DNA of 64,000 nt from Phycisphaerae bacterium (lineage in GTDB: Bacteria; Planctomycetota; Phycisphaerae; Sedimentisphaerales; Anaerohalosphaeraceae): positions 62,001 through 126,000 of the forward strand of contig JAGPMT010000006.1 in the NCBI GenBank assembly GCA_018052735.1, read 5' to 3'. Positions 44,278 to 51,674 of this stretch are shown here, piece by piece. Made by a program: the position numbers and the translations under genes. Below the pieces are notes generated by a model that was not told where the DNA came from, searched no databases, and saw only the letters and a list, made by a program, of their open reading frames with translations. The stretch's first letter is position 1, and each line of letters begins with the position of its first letter.

Positions 44278-44784
44278 TCATCGGTTTAATGCAAATTCAA
44301 TCTTGAAAAGATCCCCCAGCCGTCGGCGGCCAATCATACAGGTCGCCTCCAAAATATAATTCTTTCCAGATGTCAGCGGAGTTTCAACGGGCAGGAGAAA
44401 CTCATAACCTTCCAGATACTCTTTCCAATGCTGGTCGTTTCTATCGGAATCCGTTAAATCCTGCAGCGGCCACAATATGATCTGTCTGCCGCGAGGATTA
44501 GAGGAGACAGGTGAATATTCATACAATTCAAATCGCATAACAAACGGGGCACGGATTGAAAAACCCTGCGGACTAATAAGTTCGGCCAATATCTTGAGAT
44601 TTATTCCATTTCCCGACTCCACCGGTACAAATTCAGTCAACGATGAAATCCTCATTTTGGCCGGCTCATCGGCTGGTGCGGCGCTTGGGGGGCTGGACAG
44701 TTCACATCCCGTCCATCCCAACAGCCAAACGGCAATCCACAGCGGCAGGAAGCACCCCCTGTCATTGGCCTTATAAATCTTCAT
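44278..44784 (-). CDS. Small lipoprotein of unknown function
   Basis: 168 residues. The N-terminal signal (CFLPLWIAVWLLGWTGC) ends in a lipobox Cys at about residue 27, followed by a Ser/Pro/Ala linker. The mature part is beta-rich: 'FVMRFELYEYSPV', 'QIILWPLQDLTD', 'YEFLLPVETPLTSGKNYILEATCMIG', which suggests a small beta-sandwich. It starts inside the end of ribBA (14-base overlap), so it is translationally coupled to it, although a link to riboflavin synthesis is not evident. Confidence 0.7.
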   Translation of the reverse strand: MKIYKANDRGCFLPLWIAVWLLGWTGCELSSPPSAAPADEPAKMRISSLTEFVPVESGNGINLKILAELISPQGFSIRAPFVMRFELYEYSPVSSNPRGRQIILWPLQDLTDSDRNDQHWKEYLEGYEFLLPVETPLTSGKNYILEATCMIGRRRLGDLFKIEFALNR

Positions 44785-46009
44785 CCAGCAAATGCCCGAA
44801 ACGAATCTTTTTGGTTCGCAGATAATCCCGATTATGCTCGCTGGGGGAAGCCAGCAGCGGTATTTGTTCAGCTACCTTGATTCCGTACACTTCCAGACGG
44901 GATATTTTTTTGGGATTATTGGTCAGTATCCGCACATGCGTTAAACCAAGGTCGCGGCAAATCTGTGCACCGATGCCGTAATCGCGTTTGTCCGGCAGAA
45001 ATCCGAGTTTGATATTGGCATCCACCGTATCCAGCCCCTGCTCCTGCAGCTTGTACGCATGGAGTTTGTTGGTCAACCCTATGCCTCGGCCCTCTTGACG
45101 CAGATAAATCAAGGCGCCTTTGCCCTCCTGCTGAATCATTTTCATTGCGGTGATAAGCTGATAGCCGCACTCGCACCGCTGGGAATGAAACAAATCCCCT
45201 GTCATACATTCTGAATGCACGCGAATCAGAACCGGTTCAGGGTGCAGTATCGGATTGCCGCCTTCGTCTAAATCCCCCACTCCGCCCTTGCACAAGGCCA
45301 GATGCGGCTCGGTTGTGCCGGGACTGGAGTAGCCAATCATCTTAAACTCGCCGTAGTCGGTCGGCAGCCGGATTTCCTGAATGCGATGAATATGCTGCTC
45401 CCGCTGCAGCCGGTACTCCACCAGCTTGGCAATAGACGTCATTTTCAGCGAATGCTTTCGGCAGTATTTCTCCAGATCCGGTACACGAGCCATTGTGCCG
45501 TCATCGTTGATGATTTCGCAAATCACCGCCGCCGGTTCCAGCCCCGCCAGTTTCATCAAATCAACAGCTCCTTCCGTCTGGCCTGCCCGCACCAATACCC
45601 CGCCATTGCGTGCCCGCAGGGGGAAAACATGCCCCGGGCGGACAAGGTCCGACGGGCGGGAGGCCGGATCGGCTGCTACCCGTATTGTGTGAGCACGGTC
45701 AGCCGCACTGATGCCGGTTGAAATGCCTTCGCGGGCATCTACACTAACGGTAAAGGCCGTTCCCAATCGGGCAGTATTTTCGACCGTCTGGGGGTGCAGA
45801 TTCAACTGATCGCAGCGTTCCTCAGACAGCGGCAGACAAATCAGCCCTCGGCCGTAAGTAGCCATAAAATTGACCATTTCAGGGGTTGTCAACTGAGCAG
45901 CACATACAAGGTCCCCTTCGTTTTCACGGTCTTCATCGTCCACCAGAACAATCATCCGGCCTTGTTTGAGTTCTGACAGAATTTCAGGAATTTCACTGAA
46001 TAGGCTCAT
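44771..46009 (-). CDS. ribBA: Bifunctional DHBP synthase / GTP cyclohydrolase II
   Basis: 412 residues. RibB comes first (about 1-200): 'ILSELKQGRMIVLVDDEDRENEGDLVCAAQLTT', 'STGISAADRAHTIRVAADP' and 'RPGHVFPLRARNGGVLVRAGQTEGAVDLMKLAG'. RibA follows (about 205-400): 'VLIRVHSECMTGDLFHSQRCECGYQLITAM', with the three zinc Cys, then 'LIYLRQEGRGIGL' and 'VRILTNNPKKI'. It makes the two precursors of riboflavin from ribulose-5-phosphate and GTP. It lies six bases after the pgsA-like gene. Confidence 0.97.
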   Translation of the reverse strand: MSLFSEIPEILSELKQGRMIVLVDDEDRENEGDLVCAAQLTTPEMVNFMATYGRGLICLPLSEERCDQLNLHPQTVENTARLGTAFTVSVDAREGISTGISAADRAHTIRVAADPASRPSDLVRPGHVFPLRARNGGVLVRAGQTEGAVDLMKLAGLEPAAVICEIINDDGTMARVPDLEKYCRKHSLKMTSIAKLVEYRLQREQHIHRIQEIRLPTDYGEFKMIGYSSPGTTEPHLALCKGGVGDLDEGGNPILHPEPVLIRVHSECMTGDLFHSQRCECGYQLITAMKMIQQEGKGALIYLRQEGRGIGLTNKLHAYKLQEQGLDTVDANIKLGFLPDKRDYGIGAQICRDLGLTHVRILTNNPKKISRLEVYGIKVAEQIPLLASPSEHNRDYLRTKKIRFGHLLDEDL

Positions 46010-46015
46010 AGGGAT

Positions 46016-46636
46016 TTACCTGTTCGAATCTGATTTTGCTGTTTCACCAAAACTTTCAATATACTGAATTCCGCGCCGAATGTAAATAAAAGTTGCCGTT
46101 AACGCCCATAAGCCGGTTATCCACCACACAATCCGTGTCCATAGGGGCCAAATCTCCAGCCCGCGGGTCATTTCCGGCCCCATCAGGATAGACAAAACCA
46201 TGAGCATCTGGAAAGCTGTCGATGCTTTGCCAACCCATACCGGCTGAATATAGATGCTGCCTGTCAAAAAATAGGTTATTACAAATCCAAGAAGCAGCAG
46301 AATATCCTTTCCGATAATCAAAACAACCACCGTCAGCGGCAGTCGGAAGCCCTCAACAGCCGTCTGCGGGAGACTCAAAATTATACAAGCACAGGTAATC
46401 AGCAGCTTATCGGCCAGCGGGTCAAGAAATGTTCCGAGCGGCGTTGTCTGTTTCCGAATGCGTGCCAGAAAGCCGTCCAAAGCATCACTGCCGGCAGCGA
46501 TCCCAAAAAGCCCCAGGGCCGCCCACCGGAAATATAATCCCGCTGAAGGATCGCCCGTTTTGATCAGACAAATGACAAATGGGGCAACCAGCAGTACTCT
46601 CAAAATCGTAATCTGATTGGCTATTGTAAAAAGCAT
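46016..46636 (-). CDS. CDP-alcohol phosphatidyltransferase (PgsA-like)
   Basis: 206 residues, multi-spanning. The family signature D-x2-DG-x2-AR-x8-G-x3-D-x3-D is complete in 'SDALDGFLARIRKQTTPLGTFLDPLAD' (about 50-76). The N-terminus 'IANQITILRVLLVAPFVI' is typical of phosphatidylglycerophosphate synthase, which joins CDP-diacylglycerol to glycerol-3-phosphate at the inner membrane. Another CDP-alcohol substrate cannot be excluded. It has its own promoter with a very short leader. Confidence 0.88.
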   Translation of the reverse strand: MLFTIANQITILRVLLVAPFVICLIKTGDPSAGLYFRWAALGLFGIAAGSDALDGFLARIRKQTTPLGTFLDPLADKLLITCACIILSLPQTAVEGFRLPLTVVVLIIGKDILLLLGFVITYFLTGSIYIQPVWVGKASTAFQMLMVLSILMGPEMTRGLEIWPLWTRIVWWITGLWALTATFIYIRRGIQYIESFGETAKSDSNR

Positions 46637-46657
46637 GGCAGACAGCCCTTATTTTAC

Positions 46658-46685
46658 TTTATAAATCCTCTTGAGAAAAGGACAA
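46658..46685 (-). promoter_or_regulatory. Promoter of pgsA-ribBA
   Basis: On the minus strand, TTGTCC (46680-46685) and TATAAA (46658-46663) are separated by 16 bases. Transcription would begin about 15 bases before the pgsA-like ATG. Confidence 0.5.
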
Positions 46686-46807
46686 AAACAGCATACCGGC
46701 AAATCCATCACATTCAACTATGGATTGGGACGGGACGGACTTAGCAGAAAAGCCGATAAAGGTGCTGTTGCGGCGGACTTGCTGCGGTGCCGTTCTGTGC
46801 GAATTTC

Positions 46808-47800
46808 TTAGAATTGCCGCAGGAAACGGATGTCGTTTTCAAAAAGATGCCGAATATCGGTAATCCCGTATTTTTTCATTGCCAGCCGCTCAATGCCGAA
46901 GCCAAATGCCCAGCCGGTGTATTTTTCGCTGTCGATGCCGACGGCGTCAAAGACATTCGGATCAACCATTCCGCAGCCGCCGATTTCCATCCAATTCTGC
47001 CGGCCGGTTTTGTCCACCCACAGAATATCGACCTCGCAGCTTGGCTCGGTAAACGGGAAGAAACTCGGCCGGAAGCGCCACTGGGTTTGTGCGCCGAAAA
47101 ACGTCTGAATAAACTGATCGATGCTGCTTTTCAAATCGATCATCGATACGCCTTCATCGACTACCAGCGCCTCGAGCTGATGAAACATAAACATATGCGT
47201 CGCATCAACCGTGTCCGGCCGATATACCCGGCCGGGTGCTACCACGCGGATGGGCGGTTTCTGCTTTTCCATCACCCGAATCTGAATTGTCGAGGTTTGG
47301 CTTCGCAGCAGCATGGATTCATTGATGTAGAAATTGTCTGCCGGGTCTCGGGCCGGATGCTCCGGCGGGATGTTCAGAGCAATAAAATTGTGCCACTCAT
47401 CCTCCACCTCCGGCCCATAAGCCACATCGAAGCCCATCCGCCCAAAAATCTCCAGAAGTTCGGCGATGGTCTGGGTGATAATGTGCCAGCGGCCCTGCCG
47501 GACCTCAATGCCGGGCAGTGTAACATCCACCATCGGGGCTGTTTTGCGGCCGGCGGTTTCAAACCGCTTTCGGGCTTCTTCAAAAGCGTGGGTGATGTCA
47601 TTTTTGATGCGATTGGCCAACTGGCCGCCGGCTTTTTTGTGTTCCGGCGGAAGTTTCCCGATCATCCCGAGCATCTCTGTAATTAATCCTTTGCGCCCAA
47701 GATACTTGATTCGGTAAGCTTCCAGCGCTTCGGCTGTCCCAACAGCATCAAGCTCTTCTTGTGCCTGTCGGCCAATTTGTTCAAACTGCTCCAGTGTCAT
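46808..47800 (-). CDS. pheS: Phenylalanine-tRNA ligase alpha subunit
   Basis: 330 residues, class II synthetase. The N-terminal coiled coil is followed by 'EYLGRKGLITEMLGMIGKLPPE'. Catalytic motifs are 'HPARDPADNFYI' (motif 1 region), 'VVAPGRVYRPDTVDATHMFMFHQLEALVVDEG' (motif 2) and 'GWAFGFGIERLAMKKYGITDIR' (motif 3). The beta subunit gene pheT, usually next, is absent here; the pgsA-like gene follows instead. AGAGGA precedes the ATG. Confidence 0.96.
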   Translation of the reverse strand: MTLEQFEQIGRQAQEELDAVGTAEALEAYRIKYLGRKGLITEMLGMIGKLPPEHKKAGGQLANRIKNDITHAFEEARKRFETAGRKTAPMVDVTLPGIEVRQGRWHIITQTIAELLEIFGRMGFDVAYGPEVEDEWHNFIALNIPPEHPARDPADNFYINESMLLRSQTSTIQIRVMEKQKPPIRVVAPGRVYRPDTVDATHMFMFHQLEALVVDEGVSMIDLKSSIDQFIQTFFGAQTQWRFRPSFFPFTEPSCEVDILWVDKTGRQNWMEIGGCGMVDPNVFDAVGIDSEKYTGWAFGFGIERLAMKKYGITDIRHLFENDIRFLRQF

Positions 47801-47851
47801 CCGGGCATCCTCTCGGTTTTAGAACCGGCTGCCGCCTTGGGCAGAAGCGGT

Positions 47852-48208
47852 TCATGCCAGAGCGGCACGCACCTTTTCGATAATCTGGTCAAAGCCGGCC
47901 GGATCATGGATGGCGATTTCGCTGAGCATCTTGCGATTAACGGCGATCTGGGCTTTCTTGAGGCCGCTGATGAACTGGCTGTAGCGCATATTCCGTGCCC
48001 GGCAGGCAGCGCTGAGACGGATAATCCACAGCCCGCGATACTGGCGTTTTTTCTGACGCCGCCCAATGCGGGCATTGGCCATAGCATTTGTCCGGGCTTC
48101 CTTGGCCAGACGGTACTGTGTATGGGTTGCACCGCGGTATCCTTTAACCGCTTTGAGAATGCGTTTTCTTGCTTGGCGGGTGGCCGCCCCTTTACTGACT
48201 CTTGGCAT
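47852..48208 (-). CDS. rplT: 50S ribosomal protein L20
   Basis: 118 residues, the standard L20 length: MPRVSKGAATRQARKR, 'KGYRGATHTQYRLAKEARTNAMANARIGRRQKKRQYRGLWIIRLSAACR' and a C-terminal 'EIAIHDPAGFDQIIEKV'. The start at 48208 has AGGAAAG upstream. Longer readings to 48283 are leader. In many bacteria L20 also represses its own operon. It follows rpmI by 87 bases. Confidence 0.96.
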   Translation of the reverse strand: MPRVSKGAATRQARKRILKAVKGYRGATHTQYRLAKEARTNAMANARIGRRQKKRQYRGLWIIRLSAACRARNMRYSQFISGLKKAQIAVNRKMLSEIAIHDPAGFDQIIEKVRAALA

Positions 48209-48295
48209 ACCAGCTTTCCTTTCTGTCTGTAATTGAATCGGCTGCTTCGGCAAGCTGATGGGGCCGGGCAGCAGCCAGGGCAAAAAACGCCCGTG

Positions 48296-48490
48296 TTACT
48301 TGTTCAGCAAAATACGAATCTTTTTGGCCAAAACGCCTTTGACGATTTCCTGTCCGCCGCTTATTCGGCGTTCTTTTGAACTTTTGCCGCTGAGCAGGTG
48401 GCCATGGTTGCAGCGATGGCGTTTTACCTTGCCGCTGCCGGTTATTTTCACCCGCTTGGCAAGCCCTTTATGTGTTTTTAATTTCGGCAT
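48296..48490 (-). CDS. rpmI: 50S ribosomal protein L35
   Basis: 64 residues, very basic: MPKLKTHKGLAKRVKITGSGKVKR, then 'GHLLSGKSSKERR' and 'KKIRILLNK', all typical of L35. It is first in rpmI-rplT-pheS. The gene infC, usually just upstream, is missing here, and a glycosyltransferase gene precedes instead. Confidence 0.96.
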   Translation of the reverse strand: MPKLKTHKGLAKRVKITGSGKVKRHRCNHGHLLSGKSSKERRISGGQEIVKGVLAKKIRILLNK

Positions 48491-48550
48491 ATAATATTTT
48501 CCTGATATTGAAGTTATAAAAAATCACATCCATCTCTTGAAAGACCACAT

Positions 48551-48579
48551 AAGATAATTCCGGCCCGGCGGCTTGTCAA
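48551..48579 (-). promoter_or_regulatory. Promoter of rpmI-rplT-pheS
   Basis: On the minus strand, TTGACA (48574-48579) and TATCTT (48551-48556) are separated by 17 bases, giving a leader of about 54 bases. The remaining stretch up to 48955 shows no gene and no clear terminator for the upstream glycosyltransferase. Confidence 0.8.
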
Positions 48580-48955
48580 CCAAAAATCTCTGGAAAATTT
48601 TACATCTCCAAAAACCGGATGGCATGCAATGGACTATTCTGAACGGAATACTATCCTAATATCTTAATATAAAAAGTTTTATGCGATAAAAGAACCGCAC
48701 AACATCCATCGCTTTAATAGCGTGTTCTGCAAAATAGTAATTTCAAGACATATTTCGATTTGAATCCAGCAGGCAGTCCCCTCTGCATACAGAACTATTT
48801 CCTCCGGTCTGAGTAGCAAGATACTTACCCTACATGGACAGTGTTAAAGTAATCTTTCCTTTGAGGACCGTATTTAACCAATTTCTCCACCCCTATAAAA
48901 TTGCTGTTGATAAGTAATAGAACAGGTGTATAATCCTCCGGCAGGGCCAAAGATT

Positions 48956-49822
48956 TTAGTTTTCTTTCGGCACTTTCGACTGACCATTGAGAACCTTAAG
49001 TGTTTCCCGATTAACAGCGCTTCTCTTTGAATCGCGCCACCATCCCCATTTGTTAAAATATTTGACAGCCGAAACAAGGTGATTCCAAAGTAGCCGGAGA
49101 TCCTTATAAGAACCTTTGCGATAACGATGCATTACCGTTGCATAAGGCCAATAAACCGTTCTGTATTTGCATCCGATACGCCGGACCAGGTCTACATCTT
49201 CAAAATACAGAAAAAAACGTTCATCAAAAAGCCCCACGTTCCGCAGAACATCCGTCCGCAAAAACAGAAAGCAGCCGGACAGATTAGGACAGTCAAACGG
49301 AGCCCCATAATCGGCATCTTCCAGCTGATAGTAATGATTGTACTCAGCTGCCAGCAGAGGCAGAAAACGCCGTTTGAACAGATGCCCCGGTGTCGGCAGC
49401 AGCTTGCACAATCTCTGGGGCGTACCATCAGGAAAAACAAATCTCGGGGACAGCAGACCAATCGTGCTGTCCGTATTCATCGCTTCGACAAGCGTCTCAA
49501 TCGTCCCCCGCTCAAAAGAGACATCGGGATTCATCACCAGACAGAAACGGCTTGTACCTTCTTCCAATATTATCTTTAACACCCGGTTATGTCCGCCTCC
49601 ATAGCCGCTGTTTTCACTGGGCATATATTCCAGATGCCCCCAAGGAGGAAACCTTCGGCCCAATCCGCCGACTACGGCCTCAACAGAAGCACTGCGCGAG
49701 TTGTCAACCACCCAGCAGGTAAAAGGAAAGGTAATATGCGATACACTTTCAAGACAATCAGAAAGCACCTGCGGTTCGGTATGATAAGCGACAATGGAAA
49801 TCCCGATGTGGTTTGTATTCAT
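48956..49822 (-). CDS. GT2 glycosyltransferase (rhamnosyltransferase-like)
   Basis: 288 residues, GT-A fold of family 2: 'ISIVAYHTEPQVLSDCLESV', 'VVDNSRS', 'SENSGYGGGHNRVLKIIL', metal-binding 'VMNPDVSFERGTIETLV', and 'NLSGCFLFLRTDVLRNVGLFDERFFLYFEDVDLVRRI', the acceptor region typical of WbbL-like enzymes. It should add a sugar, perhaps rhamnose, to a lipid-linked glycan. It begins four bases after the ABC transporter stop, so the two are in one operon. Confidence 0.9.
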   Translation of the reverse strand: MNTNHIGISIVAYHTEPQVLSDCLESVSHITFPFTCWVVDNSRSASVEAVVGGLGRRFPPWGHLEYMPSENSGYGGGHNRVLKIILEEGTSRFCLVMNPDVSFERGTIETLVEAMNTDSTIGLLSPRFVFPDGTPQRLCKLLPTPGHLFKRRFLPLLAAEYNHYYQLEDADYGAPFDCPNLSGCFLFLRTDVLRNVGLFDERFFLYFEDVDLVRRIGCKYRTVYWPYATVMHRYRKGSYKDLRLLWNHLVSAVKYFNKWGWWRDSKRSAVNRETLKVLNGQSKVPKEN

Positions 49823-49826
49823 TTGG

Positions 49827-51647
49827 TTAAAGTGTTGACATTTCTACCATTTGGCGAAACTTTTCATATTTTTCCGACAGGCTTTCAAATGTGCCTGTAT
49901 CCACCAGCCGATGCTTGTCAAAATAGAGAATCCGGTCGCAGCTTTTTAATGTCGATAAACGATGCGCAATCGCTATGATAGTCTGCCGGCCTTTAAGAGA
50001 ACTGATAGAACGGGCAATTTCGCTTTCTGTCGGCACATCCAGAGACGATGTGGCTTCATCCAGCACCAGCACATCGGCCTGATAATACAGGGCCCGGGCA
50101 ATCCCAATACGCTGTTTCTCGCCGCCGGACAGTTTGCGGCCATTTTCGCCCAGCGTGGTTTCAAGCTTATTGCCGAGTCCCATCACATAATCATATAAAT
50201 TGGCCATTTTAAGAACCTTTTCCACTGCCTCTACGTCAATTTGATCATTGGGAAGGCCGAATGCCACATTCCGAATCACCGTGTCATTGGCAATATAAAC
50301 CTGCTGCGGAACATACCCCAACCGCCGCTGCCAGCGGCGAACCGTATCCGGGGCCAGAACAGCCGAATCTATCCATACCCGCCCTTCCTCCGGCTCCAAA
50401 AGCCCCAGCAGGATATCCACAAAGGTTGTTTTCCCCGCTCCGGATTCCCCGACAATGCCGACATATTCTCCCTTCTTTATCACCACCGAAACATTACAGA
50501 GGGCTGGCCGCTTGGCCCCGGGGTAGGTATAAGAAACATTTTCAAATCGGATTTCTTTTTGAAAATCCAGCGGTGCAGGGTCCTGTCCGGCCGAATTCCC
50601 CCCTGCGGCCTGAAGATAGTCCCGCCACAAAGGACTCTGCACTTCTTCCAGAAGCACTTCGACGGCATGCTGCGAATGGTTAATCTGCTGAAGTGCTTTT
50701 AGAATCCGATTGACAATCGAGGACGTACGAAATGCGATGGCCGCCAAGATGCCCAGAGAAGCCACCATCGCCGGATTGTCCCCGAGAGTCGAATGAATCA
50801 CGCCGATACACATTACCACGACGCACAGGATAGCGGTAATCTCGGTAAGGTGATGGGGGAACTGATGATAAAACTGCGTCCACATATCATTATCCATTGT
50901 GGCGCGGTTGATGCCGTCAAAGCTGTCCAGAAAAAACTGTTCCCTCCCAAGAACTTTGGTCTCCTTGATAGCGTGAAGTCCCTGAAAGATATTTTTATAC
51001 TGCTCGGACATTAAGGCACTCTTTTCCGCTCCCAGCGATTTGAATTTCCGCTTGAGAAAATAATACTGGCACAAGGATGCAGCCGTTAAGATGCCGGCGG
51101 TGATAACTGCAAAAAGAAAAAAACGGGTTATCAGCACCGACAGAATAATCAGGCCGGCAATGATATTGGAAATAAGCAGAAATCCCTGCAGGACAAAGTT
51201 GTTTAAGGCATGAACTGCAATGTGATTCACATTGCGTGTAATTTTTTCCGTAGTTTTCAGCAGATGCAGCTTGTAGGGTGCCAGCAGATAAAAACGCATC
51301 AGAGCAGTGCTGATTTCAATCTTCCAGCGGCGAAGGATTTTGTTCTGCCAAAAATAATAAAACAGAAGATAGATATTTTTAGCCACAAACAAAAAAACGA
51401 TAAGCCCCCCCAGAAAGCAGGCCTGCTGCAGCGGGGACTGGACGCCAAACAGCCGCATCAGCTCCATCAGCCACCGGTGATGACGCACCGACTCGGGACG
51501 TACCAGAATCCGTATAAACGGCAGCAGCAGCATCAATCCCGCAATTTCCAGCAGCCCCGCGGCAGCAGCCCCGACAATAACCAGAGGAATATACCGCTTA
51601 TATCCCTTGCCGAAATATTTAAAGAATTCAATATAGTATTTAATCAT
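49827..51647 (-). CDS. ABC exporter, fused permease and ATPase
   Basis: 606 residues. The transmembrane domain of about six helices (20-320) opens with 'YIPLVIVGAAAAGLLEIAGLMLLLPFI', as in MsbA/PglK-like half transporters. The nucleotide-binding domain has Walker A GESGAGKTT, Q loop 'YVPQQVYIANDTVIRNV', signature LSGGEKQRIGIARAL, Walker B VLVLDEATSSLD and a switch His in 'IAIAHRLST'. It works as a homodimer. Position between a sulfotransferase-like gene and a glycosyltransferase points to flipping of a lipid-linked glycan, as PglK does. Confidence 0.92.
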   Translation of the reverse strand: MIKYYIEFFKYFGKGYKRYIPLVIVGAAAAGLLEIAGLMLLLPFIRILVRPESVRHHRWLMELMRLFGVQSPLQQACFLGGLIVFLFVAKNIYLLFYYFWQNKILRRWKIEISTALMRFYLLAPYKLHLLKTTEKITRNVNHIAVHALNNFVLQGFLLISNIIAGLIILSVLITRFFLFAVITAGILTAASLCQYYFLKRKFKSLGAEKSALMSEQYKNIFQGLHAIKETKVLGREQFFLDSFDGINRATMDNDMWTQFYHQFPHHLTEITAILCVVVMCIGVIHSTLGDNPAMVASLGILAAIAFRTSSIVNRILKALQQINHSQHAVEVLLEEVQSPLWRDYLQAAGGNSAGQDPAPLDFQKEIRFENVSYTYPGAKRPALCNVSVVIKKGEYVGIVGESGAGKTTFVDILLGLLEPEEGRVWIDSAVLAPDTVRRWQRRLGYVPQQVYIANDTVIRNVAFGLPNDQIDVEAVEKVLKMANLYDYVMGLGNKLETTLGENGRKLSGGEKQRIGIARALYYQADVLVLDEATSSLDVPTESEIARSISSLKGRQTIIAIAHRLSTLKSCDRILYFDKHRLVDTGTFESLSEKYEKFRQMVEMSTL

Positions 51648-51674
51648 AAGCCGTCTTGTATCCTGTTGCAGCCG

